Origin: an uncultured Rubrobacteraceae bacterium
GTDB lineage: Bacteria > Actinomycetota > Rubrobacteria > Rubrobacterales > Rubrobacteraceae
DNA length: 64,000 nucleotides
Assembly (NCBI GenBank): GCA_902806065.1
Contig: CADCVE010000001.1
Location: 62,001 to 126,000 of the forward strand
Reading direction: 5' to 3'
Below are positions 49,469 through 59,711 of this stretch, one piece after another; within the stretch, counting starts at the first letter, position 1, and each line of letters opens with the position of its first letter. Both the position numbers and the translations under genes were made by a program. The notes beneath the pieces were generated by a model, which was given only the letters and a program-made list of their open reading frames with translations, did no database searches and was not told the DNA's origin.

Positions 49469-51088
49469 ATGTCACATATTTACGTTACAGGTCATAGGAG
49501 TCCGGACACGGACACGATCGCGTCGGCGATTGGATACGCGGAGCTCAAGGGTAAGCTCGACCCGGAGAGCGTCTACGCTCCGGCGCGCCTGGGGGAGGTA
49601 AACGCCCAGACGCGGTGGGTTCTGAACCGGAGCGGGGCCAGGGAGCCGAAGCTGCTCAATCACATAATGCTGAGGGTCAAGGACGTAATGAAGGACGTCG
49701 TGACGGTACACAAGAACGACCCCTTGCGAAGCGTTGGGTTGGCGATGGCGAAGAACACGATAAGCCAGGTGCCAATAGTGGACGATGATGACGCTCTGGT
49801 CGGCATCGTCACGGAACGGAGCCTGGCGCGCATGTACATCCGGGAGTCGAGGGAGGCCTCGACTTTTACCTCGACCCCCGTCTCGGTGCGCTCGATGGTC
49901 GAGGTTCTGGAGGGAGAGTTGCTCGCAGGCGAGTACAAGGAGGCGAGCGGCAAGCTGTGGGTGATCTCCATGAGCGTTGACTCCATGGGTAAGTCCATGG
50001 ACCCCGGCGACATAGTGGTAATCGGGGATCGACCGGAGGGCCAGCGGCGGGCGATAGAGTTGGGGGCGGGCGTGATCGTGATTTCCAACGGCGTCCGGCC
50101 CGACGACGACGTTTTGAAGATGGCCGAGGAGAACGGGACGTCGATAGTGCTCAGTCCTCTCGACTCGTACGTGACCAGCCGGATGATACAGCTCTCGGTA
50201 CCCTGCTGGGAGGTAATGAGCGAGGATCCGCTGACTGTGGACCCGGAGGCGCTCGTCACGGACATAACCCGGCAGGTGATGGAGGTCCACTATCGGGCGG
50301 CGATAGCCGTAGACGAAGACAGAGTGCCCATAGGCATAATTACGCGGACGGATCTCCTCAACCCGGAGCCGCGCAAGGTCTTGCTCGTGGACCACGCCGA
50401 GAGGGGACAGAGCGTGCCCGGGGTAGAGCAGGCCGAGGTCGTGGAGATCCTCGACCACCACCATCTGGGCAACATCGAGACCAGGATCCCGATACCGGCC
50501 ACCTTCGACCCCGTGGGCTCGACGGCGACCTTGATCCTGGAACGTTATAAGGTGAATGGGATCCGGCCGCAAGACTCCACGGCGATGATGCTGCTCGCGG
50601 CGATCCTCTCGGATACGGTGATCTTCAACTCCCCAACGACCACGGAGCGCGACCGCGAGATCGTGCGTTACCTGGAAGATATGCTGGACGTGGACGCGAA
50701 GGAGTTCGGGATGGAGATGTTCGAGGCATCGTCAGACGTCTCCGGCCTCTCACCGCAGGAGATCATAGACCGCGACCAGAAGGAGTACGACCTGGGCGAA
50801 TTGGGTGCCATGAGCATCTCCCAGATAGAGACTGTAGGTACGGGTCTCCTGGAACGTAAGGGCGAGCTACTCGACTCTCTTGAAGAGCTGCGGCAGAAGA
50901 ACGGCTACCTCTTCACGGCGCTCATGGTTACGGATATCATCGGCCAGGGCACCGAACTCCTATGCGCGGGGGACTGTGACTCCGTCGAGCGGGCCTTCGA
51001 TGTCCGTGCCGAAGACGGGGTCATAGACCTGCCCGGCGTCATGAGCCGCAAAAAGCAAGTCGCCCCCAAGCTCCTCGCGGCGTTTTAG
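49469..51088 (+). CDS. Manganese-dependent inorganic pyrophosphatase with CBS and DRTGG domains
   Basis: 'IYVTGHRSPDTDTIASAIGYA', 'DHAERGQSVPGVEQAEVVEILDHHHLG', 'SDTVIFNSPTTTERD'. Confidence 0.93.
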   Translation: MSHIYVTGHRSPDTDTIASAIGYAELKGKLDPESVYAPARLGEVNAQTRWVLNRSGAREPKLLNHIMLRVKDVMKDVVTVHKNDPLRSVGLAMAKNTISQVPIVDDDDALVGIVTERSLARMYIRESREASTFTSTPVSVRSMVEVLEGELLAGEYKEASGKLWVISMSVDSMGKSMDPGDIVVIGDRPEGQRRAIELGAGVIVISNGVRPDDDVLKMAEENGTSIVLSPLDSYVTSRMIQLSVPCWEVMSEDPLTVDPEALVTDITRQVMEVHYRAAIAVDEDRVPIGIITRTDLLNPEPRKVLLVDHAERGQSVPGVEQAEVVEILDHHHLGNIETRIPIPATFDPVGSTATLILERYKVNGIRPQDSTAMMLLAAILSDTVIFNSPTTTERDREIVRYLEDMLDVDAKEFGMEMFEASSDVSGLSPQEIIDRDQKEYDLGELGAMSISQIETVGTGLLERKGELLDSLEELRQKNGYLFTALMVTDIIGQGTELLCAGDCDSVERAFDVRAEDGVIDLPGVMSRKKQVAPKLLAAF

Positions 51089-51101
51089 AGCGAGGTAGCT
51101 T

Positions 51102-51953
51102 GTGGCGAAGATACTAGACGGCAAGGCTGTCGCGGCGACGATACGAGCCGAGGTCGCGGAGAGTGTCGCGGAGCTCGAAGCCCGGAATATCCCCGTACGC
51201 CTCGACGTGGTGCTCGTGGGCGACGACCCGGCGTCCGCGACCTACGTGCGGATGAAGCAGAGGGACTGCGAAGAAGTAGGCATCGAGTCCCGCGCCCATC
51301 GTTTCCCGGCGGATGTTTCGCACGAAAAGCTTGCGGCACTCGTCGAAGAGTTGAACCAGAATGGGGCCGTCTCGGGGTTCTTTATTCAGCTCCCGCTGCC
51401 TCCCGGCCTGGATGCCTTGCCCCTGATCTCCGCTATAGATCCTTCCAAAGACGTGGACGGTCTCAGCCCTCTAAGCATCGGGCGTCTCTCCATCGGCCTA
51501 CCAAGCCTCTTGCCTTGTACCCCACATGGCGTCGTTCAACTACTCCGCCGCAGCGGAGTGGAAATAGAGGGCCGAGAGGCCGTAGTCGTCGGGCGCTCCA
51601 ATCTGGTCGGCAAGCCCCTGGCCCAGCTCCTCCTCCGCGAGAACGCCACCGTTACTGTCTGCCACTCTCGCACGAAAGACCTTGCGGAAGTAGCGCGGGG
51701 GGCAGATCTGCTGGTGGTCGCAGCCGGGAGGCGCGAGTTCGTGGGCGCGGAGTACGTGAAAGACGGCGCGGTGGTGGTGGATGTGGGCATCCACGGTAGG
51801 GAGGGTGGTGGTCTAGTCGGGGACGTAAGGTTCGAGGAGGTCGAGCCGATAGCGTCCTATATTACGCCGGTGCCGGGCGGCGTGGGGCCAATGACGCGGG
51901 CGATGCTGCTATACAACACCTTGCAGGCGGCCCGCGCCCAAGCCGAGGCATAG
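51102..51953 (+). CDS. folD: Methylenetetrahydrofolate dehydrogenase/cyclohydrolase
   Basis: 'SATYVRMKQRDCEEVGI', 'PLPPGLD', 'DVDGLSPLSIGRL', 'VVVGRSNLVGKPLAQLLLRENATVTVCHSRT', 'TPVPGGVGPMTRAML'. Confidence 0.97.
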   Translation: MAKILDGKAVAATIRAEVAESVAELEARNIPVRLDVVLVGDDPASATYVRMKQRDCEEVGIESRAHRFPADVSHEKLAALVEELNQNGAVSGFFIQLPLPPGLDALPLISAIDPSKDVDGLSPLSIGRLSIGLPSLLPCTPHGVVQLLRRSGVEIEGREAVVVGRSNLVGKPLAQLLLRENATVTVCHSRTKDLAEVARGADLLVVAAGRREFVGAEYVKDGAVVVDVGIHGREGGGLVGDVRFEEVEPIASYITPVPGGVGPMTRAMLLYNTLQAARAQAEA

Positions 51954-52211
51954 AGTACGCGAGAGCATGAGGGGCGTGGCCACTCCCACCACACTCATCG
52001 AAATAGCCGGGCTTCTCTCACTTTGATCCTTCGCGCCTGAATAACCTGCAAAACAAGCATTCGTAAACGCAATTGCAGGAGCGGGAACCCTCCGATGGTA
52101 TACATGTTGTGTGCAGGGAATGTTACGGATGCCGTACTCTTTCTGGTCTCTGGAGAATCCTTTGGTGGGCTTTGGATGATGGGAGAGAGACCGGGATCGA
52201 GGAGGGTTTTG

Positions 52212-53965
52212 TGGACAACGGTAGTGCGCGTACGCGGATGAGTGTGTCGAACGTTCTGGTGATCGGGTCAGGGGCGGCTGGTTTGCGTGCCGCTATCGCT
52301 GCTTACGAGGCCGGCACGGAGGTTGTGGTAATTGGCAAACGCCAGCGTAAGGACGCCCACACGGTGCTCGCGGCGGGGGGTATCAACGCTGCTCTTGGCA
52401 CGCGTGACCCCGAGGACTCTTGGCAGCAGCATTTCGCCGACACTTTGAAGGAGGGCTACTATCTCTCCGACCCGCGGGTCGTGGAGATCATGGCGAAGGA
52501 GGCGCCGCGCGCTATCAACGAGCTCGTCGAGTGGGGCTGCCCGTTCGCCAGGACCGAGGATGGCGAGTTGGACCAGCGCTTCTTCGGGGCACATAAGTAC
52601 CGGCGCACCTGTTATGCGGGGGACTACACGGGACGGGCGATGCTGTACACGCTAGCGGACAAGGTCGAGGAGCTCGGCATACCCGTGATCGAAGGCCAGT
52701 ATGTATCGAAGCTGTTGGTCCACGAAGGGCGGTGTTTCGGCGCTCTGGCTTTCGATATAGAGAGTGGTGAGCGCACCGTGCACCTCGCCGACGCCGTGAT
52801 CCTCGCGGCCGGCGGCCACACCCGACTGTGGCGCCGCAGTTCCTCCAGGCGTGACGAGAACACTGGCGATGGGATGTTCCTGGCGCTTGAGGCGGGCTGC
52901 CGGCTCTCTGACATGGAACTCGTGCAGTTTCATCCCACCGGCATGGTTCACCCCGAGGACTGGGCGGGCACCCTCGTGACCGAGGCCGTCCGCGGCGAGG
53001 GCGGCAGGCTGTACAACGCGAACGGCGAGCGTTACATGGAGCGCTACGATCCGGAGCGGCTCGAACTATCCACCCGCGACAGGGTCGCCCTGGCGAACTA
53101 CACGGAGATAGCGGAGGGACGCGGCACCGAGCATGGTGGTGTATACCTCGACATCTCGCACCGCGACAAGGCCTATATACTGGAGAAGCTGCCCAGGATG
53201 TACCGCCAGTACCTCGATGCCCTGATGCTCGACATCTCCAGCGAGCCGATGGAAGTCGCGCCGACGTCTCACTACTCCATGGGCGGTATTCTCGTGGAGC
53301 CCGAGACTCACGCGACGGACGTGGAGGGCTTGTATGCAGCGGGGGAGACTACTGCTGGGCTGCACGGGGCCAACCGTCTTGGGGGCAACTCGTTGTCGGA
53401 GACTATGATCTTCGGCCGGCGCGCCGGAGCCGCGGCCGCTGAGTTCTCGATGGCCTCCGACATGCAGCTTCGCTCCCGCGCCGCCATCAAGGAGGCCAAC
53501 GACGAGTTGAGCAGCTTCATTCACGAGGGAGATGAGTTCGCCCGTCCTCTGCAGCGGGCCGTGCGGGACACCATGTGGGAGAACTGTGGTGTCGTTCGCG
53601 ATGAGGAGAGGCTGGAGAAGGGCTTGAAGAAGCTCACCGAGATCCGGGAGGCCGCCAGGAACGTCGACGTTCGCCCCAGCTCCGAGGGCTACGCCGACCT
53701 GGCGCATGCCCTCGACCTGCGCGCCTCACTCGTGACCGCTGAGGCTAGCTTACTTGGGGCCGTGGAGCGGAAGGAGAGCCGCGGCGCCCACAGCCGCTCC
53801 GACTATCCGGAGACCGATCCCAACCTCAAAATAAACTTCGTCATCACCAGGGGTGAGGATGGCGGGCTCAGCGTATCCCCCCAGGCCGTGGAGGTCGTCC
53901 CCGATGAACTCCAGGAGCGGCTCGACGACGAGGAGATCCAGGCCGCCGGACGGCTGCTGGAGTAG
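52212..53965 (+). CDS. FAD-dependent succinate dehydrogenase/fumarate reductase/L-aspartate-oxidase-type flavoprotein (start uncertain)
   Basis: 'VLVIGSGAAGLRAAIAAYEAGTEVVVIGK', 'LAAGGINAALG', 'FHPTGMV', 'TSHYSMGGILVE', 'GANRLGGNSLSETMIFGRRAG'. Confidence 0.9.
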
Positions 53966-53990
53966 TCTTCTCCAATACCAGAGGTATATG

Positions 53991-54024
53991 AGCGGGGGCG
54001 TGACTGTGTGCCCCCGCTGTCTTT
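53991..54024 (+). terminator. Terminator AGCGGGGGC...GCCCCCGCT-GTCTTT
   Basis: Perfect 9-bp stem after the flavoprotein stop. Confidence 0.8.
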
Positions 54025-54218
54025 GCCCGGGTATGTTCTTCGCCGGTCTAGCCGAGGATGGTTCGAGTTTTCGGAAGCTGGCTAGTAAAGCCGATTAGCG
54101 AGTCATTGCTAGCTTTTTCAGTCGGTGTCCGGACGTGTTGTATCATCGCCCGGCGGCGCTTTCCTGGAGGCCGCTGTAGTAAGAACCATTGTTCGTTCGG
54201 ATAAATGGGAGGAAAATT

Positions 54219-55013
54219 ATGGACTTGCGGCTTGGAGGGAAGCGGGCTTTAGTGACGGGTTCGACAGCCGGGATCGGTTTTGCGGCTGTGGCGCGGCTGG
54301 CGGAGGAGGGCGCCTCGGTGATGGTGAACGGACGGTCGGCGAAGCGTGTCGAGGAGGCCGTTCGGCGTGTGCGGGAGAGGGCGCCAGGGGCCGAAGTGTC
54401 GGGGGTGGCGGCTGATCTCGGTTCGGCGGAGGGCGTCGAGGAGTTGGTGCTGCAAGTCCCGGAAGTGGACGTTTTGGTCAACAGTCTCGGCATCTTCGAG
54501 CCCAAGGACTTTCAGGAGATCACAGACGATGACTGGTTCCGTTTCTTCGAGACCAATGTGATGAGCGGGGTGCGGCTGGCGCGTCATTACCTGCCCGGGA
54601 TGAAAGAGCGGGACTGGGGCAGGGTCGTCTTCGTCTCCAGCGAGTCGGCAGTTCAAATACCGGTCGAGATGATCCACTACGGCGTGACCAAGACGGCTCA
54701 ACTCGCCGTCGCTCGCGGGCTGGCGGAGACTACCGTGGGGACTGGCGTGACGGTCAACTCGGTGCTGCCAGGCCCTACCGCCTCCGAAGGCGTAAAGACC
54801 TTTGTCGGGCAGATGGCCCAGGAGCAGGGCAAGGATGAGGCCGCCGTAGAGGAGGAGTTCTTCCAGATGGCTCGCCCCTCGTCACTGTTGCAACGGTTCA
54901 TCGAGCCCGAAGAGGTGGCCGGGATGATCGCCTTTGTCTGTAGCCCGGTCTCCTCCGCGACCAACGGCGCCTCCCTGCGCGCCGACGGCGGTGTCGTCCG
55001 CTCTATAATCTGA
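54219..55013 (+). CDS. SDR family oxidoreductase
   Basis: 'LGGKRALVTGSTAGIGFAAVARLAEEGASVMVNGRS', 'NSLGIF', 'MIHYGVTKTAQLAVARGLA'; RBS GGGAGGAAA. Confidence 0.93.
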   Translation: MDLRLGGKRALVTGSTAGIGFAAVARLAEEGASVMVNGRSAKRVEEAVRRVRERAPGAEVSGVAADLGSAEGVEELVLQVPEVDVLVNSLGIFEPKDFQEITDDDWFRFFETNVMSGVRLARHYLPGMKERDWGRVVFVSSESAVQIPVEMIHYGVTKTAQLAVARGLAETTVGTGVTVNSVLPGPTASEGVKTFVGQMAQEQGKDEAAVEEEFFQMARPSSLLQRFIEPEEVAGMIAFVCSPVSSATNGASLRADGGVVRSII

Positions 55014-55072
55014 GAGCCGCAACACTTGATAGGCTAAGTACGGCGGAGACGCTAGAGAGCCAGAGGTAGAAG

Positions 55073-55465
55073 ATGATATCCAAAGCAAGGATGGAGGCTT
55101 CGCCATGCCCTAAGTGTGGAAGCACGAGCTTTGGTTTCTGGACATCGTCAAGCACAGGCAAGCAGCATCGCTATTGCCTCCCTTGCCGTCGGAAGCGGGC
55201 CGATACCTACTCCCAGCGTAAGAGAGCCAGTGGTGGTTCGCACACGTCCCGTCAATGGCTCGAAAAACTTAAACAGTACGAAAGATGTCCGCGTTGCGGA
55301 CGGCCTTGGCAGGACATCCCGCGACGACCGGATAGACGCTACAAGTATGTATGGACTAAAGATCATATTGTTCCGCTTTCAGTAGGTGGTACAGACGGTA
55401 TCGAGAATATTCAGCCTTTGTGCTATCGGTGCAACTCTGCTAAATGCAACAGAGAAGGTTCATAG
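55073..55465 (+). CDS. HNH endonuclease with N-terminal zinc finger
   Basis: 'CPKCGSTSFGFW...YCLPCRRKR', 'CPRCGRPW', 'WTKDHIVPLSVGGTDGIENIQPLCYRCNSAKCN'. Confidence 0.9.
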   Translation: MISKARMEASPCPKCGSTSFGFWTSSSTGKQHRYCLPCRRKRADTYSQRKRASGGSHTSRQWLEKLKQYERCPRCGRPWQDIPRRPDRRYKYVWTKDHIVPLSVGGTDGIENIQPLCYRCNSAKCNREGS

Positions 55466-55528
55466 TAACCTCAGCAGACTGTGCGCTAAGATAACGATGG
55501 ATCCGCTAGAGAGAGTTAGAGGTAGAAG

Positions 55529-55810
55529 ATGATATCTGAAGAAGAGGTGCGCCACGTCGCTAACCTGGCTCGTCTGGGTTTGACGGACGAAGAGGTGGAG
55601 AAGATGAGCGGTCAACTCGGGGATATCCTCGACAATATTGACCAGATCGGGGAGCTGAACCTGGAAGACGTTCCGCCCACGGCCAACGCCCTAAACCTGA
55701 CGAACGTCCTTCGCCCCGACGAGCCGCACGCGGAGCTATCGCCGGAGACGGTCCTCTCCACGGCGCCAGACGCTGCCGACGACCTCTTCGCCGTTCCGAG
55801 GATAGATTGA
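55529..55810 (+). CDS. gatC: Asp-tRNA(Asn)/Glu-tRNA(Gln) amidotransferase subunit C
   Basis: 'ISEEEVRHVANLARLGLTDEEVEKMSGQLGDILDNIDQIGELN'. Confidence 0.95.
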   Translation: MISEEEVRHVANLARLGLTDEEVEKMSGQLGDILDNIDQIGELNLEDVPPTANALNLTNVLRPDEPHAELSPETVLSTAPDAADDLFAVPRID

Positions 55811-57273
55811 TGGCCGAGGATTCGCGGAGCGAGTTGCTAAGCCTCTCGGCCTATGAGCTGGCGAAGAAGATAGAGGCGCGCGAGGTCTCCGCCACGGAAG
55901 CTGCCCGTACCGCCAACGCCCGCGTCGAGGAGGTCGAGGGCGATGTCAACTCTTTCGTCACTACTACCCCGCAGCTTGCTTTGGAACGAGCTGAGAGGGT
56001 AGATGCTCGGATGAAGAACGGTGGCATAAAGCTGTGGGAGAGCGTGCCCATAGCCGTCAAGGACGTGCTCTCGACAAAGGGCGTGCGCACGACTTGTGGG
56101 TCCAACATTCTCTACAACTTCGAGCCACTTTATGATGCCTCGGCGTTGCTGAATTACGGTGAGGACATGATCGTGGTCGGTAAGGCGAACTGCGACGAGT
56201 TCGCGATGGGCTCTTCAACGGAGAACTCCGCCTATGGTCCGAGCCGCAATCCCTGGGACCTGGATCGCGTCCCGGGTGGCTCCTCTGGAGGCTCGGCATC
56301 TGCGGTTGCTGCTGGCGAGGGTTGGTGGGCTCTGGGTACGGATACCGGAGGCTCAGTAAGGCAGCCCGCCGCACTTTGCGGGATCGTGGGTTTGAAGCCG
56401 ACTTACGGGCGGGTCTCGCGCTACGGGCTCATAGCATTCGCTTCGTCGCTGGATCAGATCGGGCCTATGACCCGCGACGTGCGCGACTCGGCCCTCCTCC
56501 TGCAAGCCATCGCCGGCCACGACCCTCGTGACTCCACGAGCGCGAACGTCGCGGTCCCGGACTACCTTGCAGAACTCGAAGGCGGTGTCTCCGGCCTGCG
56601 AGTCGGGGTAGTCAAGGAGCTGATGGGCGAGGGCGTCCAGCCCGGTACGCGCGAGACCGTGGAGAGCGTCGTCCGTGGGCTCGAAGGGGCCGGGGCGGAG
56701 GTGGGGGAGGTCAGCTTACCGCACTCCCGCTACGGGCTGCCGGCCTACTACATCATCGCGCCAGCGGAGGTCTCCTCCAACCTGGCCCGCTTCGACGGGG
56801 TGCGCTACGGTCTACGCGTCCCGGCCGCCGGTGTCCATGAGATGTACCGCAAGACGCGCGAGGAGGGCTTCGGGGACGAGGCGAAACGGCGCATCATGCT
56901 CGGCACCTACGCCCTCTCCTCCGGTTACTACGACGCCTACTACGCCCAGGCCCAGAAGGTCCGCACAAAGATAATCGAGGACTTCCGCGATGCCTTCTCG
57001 CGCTACGACGTACTCGTCTCTCCGACCTCGCCAACGGTAGCTTTCGAGATAGGATCCAAGATAAACGACCCGCTCGCCATGTACCTCTCGGACATCTGCG
57101 CCGTCCCCGTGAATCTGGCCGGCATCCCATCCATAAGCGTTCCCGGTGGTCTCTCCGAAGGTCTCCCGGTAGGCGTACAACTCATGAGCGACCACTTTAC
57201 CGAACCAACGCTCCTGCGTGCCGCCCGCGCCACCGAACAGGTCTCGGACTTCAAGTTCACTCTGAAGCCCTGA
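55810..57273 (+). CDS. gatA: Asp-tRNA(Asn)/Glu-tRNA(Gln) amidotransferase subunit A
   Basis: Amidase signature 'SAYGPSRNPWDLDRVPGGSSGGSASAVAAGEGWWALGTDTGGSVRQPAALCGIVGLKPTYG'. Confidence 0.98.
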   Translation: MAEDSRSELLSLSAYELAKKIEAREVSATEAARTANARVEEVEGDVNSFVTTTPQLALERAERVDARMKNGGIKLWESVPIAVKDVLSTKGVRTTCGSNILYNFEPLYDASALLNYGEDMIVVGKANCDEFAMGSSTENSAYGPSRNPWDLDRVPGGSSGGSASAVAAGEGWWALGTDTGGSVRQPAALCGIVGLKPTYGRVSRYGLIAFASSLDQIGPMTRDVRDSALLLQAIAGHDPRDSTSANVAVPDYLAELEGGVSGLRVGVVKELMGEGVQPGTRETVESVVRGLEGAGAEVGEVSLPHSRYGLPAYYIIAPAEVSSNLARFDGVRYGLRVPAAGVHEMYRKTREEGFGDEAKRRIMLGTYALSSGYYDAYYAQAQKVRTKIIEDFRDAFSRYDVLVSPTSPTVAFEIGSKINDPLAMYLSDICAVPVNLAGIPSISVPGGLSEGLPVGVQLMSDHFTEPTLLRAARATEQVSDFKFTLKP

Positions 57274-58024
57274 CTTGATCGATCACCAGCGGCGACACCA
57301 CACGGTCAACCGTCCAGCAACGCACCTGTAACCGGGAGTCCTCGTGAACCCCACGGGGACGCCCACGGGTGCAGAGTCTCGGTTCAGGCCAGGCTTACTC
57401 CGGTCGTCCGAAAGGAGTTGGCGGGCTCTTCGAAGGACGAGATCCTGCACTCTTGGCTTTACGCCGGTGACCGTGAGGACCACGGGGTACCGTACTGAAG
57501 ATACAAGGGGACTTCACTCGTAACGGGTGGGGGTAGCGATGGAAGCGGTCGCAATGGGCAAGGAGAAGAGCGGATGAGAGAGGCGGCAAGTGATTTGGCG
57601 GTGGCCAATGCGGACCCTGTTCGGGCAAACGGATCGGGACGCCACCGCGACCGGGCTCGGCGCACTCGGGTTTATCGGCGTGTAGAAGAGCATCGCCTGT
57701 GCTTGCGGCTCGAGGACTACCTCGTGCGGCTCGATGGTAATGAAGCGCGCCGGTTGTACTATGCAGGGTTGTAGCAAGACGCTCCACGATAGAGACGAAG
57801 CATATCTTCCAGGGCCGGGGCCTCTTCGAGACTCCGGCCTCACTCTCTGACCTGTTAGAACACCCACAGCCCGTCTTCAAATCCGGGACATGAGCCGGAT
57901 GTGCGCAGAGGACTATCTGGCGTCCTTCACTGCCCCGATTCGACATACGATGCATGCTGCGCTACAGTGTTGCGGTTCCTGTTATGGCCCTGGTAGCGGT
58001 AGGGTTTAGAGAAGGGGTGAGAAA

Positions 58025-59635
58025 ATGCAAAGGTCGGCGAATTCCACGGTTGACCCTGGGGTATTTGGGATTGCGGTAGGCATCTCGGTATTGTTTGTTT
58101 TGTGGGGCGTGCTCTTCACGGATGGCCTCGCGAGTGTTGCTTCGACCACGCTGAGTTACTTGATCACTACTTATGGATGGGTATTTATACTGGCTACGTT
58201 CGGCTTTCTGGTCTTCGTAGGCTATTTAGCGTTTAGCAGGTATGGCAAGATACGGCTAGGCAAGGACGACGACCGGCCGGAGTTCAGGACTGCGACCTGG
58301 ATCGCCATGATGTTCAGTGCGGGGATGGGTATAGGCTTGATGTTCTTCGGGGTCGCCGAGCCTATCTTGCACTTCGCCACTCCGCCACACGGCCTCGCGG
58401 AGGCCGGCTCGACGGATGCCGCCCGGACGGCGATGCAGTATTCCTACTTCCACTGGGCGCTGCACCCGTGGGCCGTTTATGCTGTTGTTGGACTGGCGCT
58501 TGCGTACTCCACCTTTCGCAAGGGGAGGAAGAACCTCATAAGCTCGGCGTTCTATCCCATACTCGGGGAGCGGGTGAACGGCCCGATCGGCAAGGCCATA
58601 GACATCCTGGCGATCTTCGCGACCCTGTTTGGCACGGCCACCTCGCTGGGGTTGGGGGCCATGCAGATCAACGGTGGGCTCGACTTCCTGTGGGGTGTAG
58701 GGAGCTCGACGACGTGGGCTATCGGGATCATCCTGACGATAACGCTGCTGTTTACCATCTCGGCGGTCACAGGGGTACACAAGGGGATCAAGTACCTCAG
58801 TGAGATTAATATGATCCTGGCCGCGATACTCTTGCTCTTCCTGGTGATCGTGGGCCCGACGGTGTTTATGCTGAACATCTTTACGGAGTCTTTTGGCGCA
58901 TACGCGAGTAACCTGGTCGGGATGAGCTTCAGGACGGCGGCCTCCGGAGACCAGGAATGGCTGGCCGCCTACACCCTATTCTACTGGGCGTGGTGGATCT
59001 CCTGGACCCCGTTCGTTGGTATGTTCATCGCCCGCATCTCCAAGGGGCGTACGATCCGGGAGTTCATCCTCGGCGTACTGCTGGTCCCGAGCCTGGTCAG
59101 CTTTGTGTGGTTCGCCGTTTTCGGAGGGGCGGCCATCAACCTGGAGCTCTCCGGCGCCACCAGCCTCGCCGCGACCGCGACGGAGAGCCCGGCCAACGCG
59201 CTGTTCGAGACCCTTAACCAGTTCCCGCTGGCGACGGTCACGTCGATCCTGGCGATCCTCCTGGTCGCGCTATTCTTTGTTAGTGGGGCGGACGCGGGGG
59301 CGGTCGTGCTCGGCATCCTCTCCTCACGCGGCGCCATGAAGCCCAAGACGTGGGTCCTCGTTACCTGGGGCGTGCTCACGGGCCTCTCCGCGGCGGTCCT
59401 CTTGCTCGCCGGGGGCAACAACGCCTTGCAGTCCCTGCAGCAGGCCTCGATCATCGCCGCGGCGCCTTTCTTGCTCGTGATGATCGCCATGTGCTACGCT
59501 CTCTTCAAGGAGCTGCGCGCCGAGCAGTTGCCGCAAACACTGACGGCGCCGGAGCCCGGGAGGGCAGTGACCCGCCCATCAGGCGCCCCCGCACCACAGC
59601 AGTCCAGCCCCGTGGACCCCAATACCGGCAGATAA
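58025..59635 (+). CDS. BCCT family (betaine/carnitine/choline) transporter
   Basis: 'MMFSAGMGIGLMFFGVAEPILHFATPP', 'YFHWALHPWAVYAVVGLALAY', 'WWISWTPFVGMFIARISKGRTIREFI'. Confidence 0.95.
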   Translation: MQRSANSTVDPGVFGIAVGISVLFVLWGVLFTDGLASVASTTLSYLITTYGWVFILATFGFLVFVGYLAFSRYGKIRLGKDDDRPEFRTATWIAMMFSAGMGIGLMFFGVAEPILHFATPPHGLAEAGSTDAARTAMQYSYFHWALHPWAVYAVVGLALAYSTFRKGRKNLISSAFYPILGERVNGPIGKAIDILAIFATLFGTATSLGLGAMQINGGLDFLWGVGSSTTWAIGIILTITLLFTISAVTGVHKGIKYLSEINMILAAILLLFLVIVGPTVFMLNIFTESFGAYASNLVGMSFRTAASGDQEWLAAYTLFYWAWWISWTPFVGMFIARISKGRTIREFILGVLLVPSLVSFVWFAVFGGAAINLELSGATSLAATATESPANALFETLNQFPLATVTSILAILLVALFFVSGADAGAVVLGILSSRGAMKPKTWVLVTWGVLTGLSAAVLLLAGGNNALQSLQQASIIAAAPFLLVMIAMCYALFKELRAEQLPQTLTAPEPGRAVTRPSGAPAPQQSSPVDPNTGR

Positions 59636-59711
59636 CGATTCAGCACAGCCTGCACGCTACGCCTGGCCGTGCGTGTGGGTCTCTTGCAAGTACGCATTGA
59701 AAGGACGGCAA

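Noticed and set aside
52030-52210. Possible riboswitch or leader upstream of the flavoprotein (CCTGCAA...TTGCAGG)
   Set aside because: Only a 7-bp long-range inverted repeat; no match to a known riboswitch core that I can recognise.
57395-57955. 186-aa minus-strand ORF
   Set aside because: No domain, no RBS; treated only as part of an unexplained gap.
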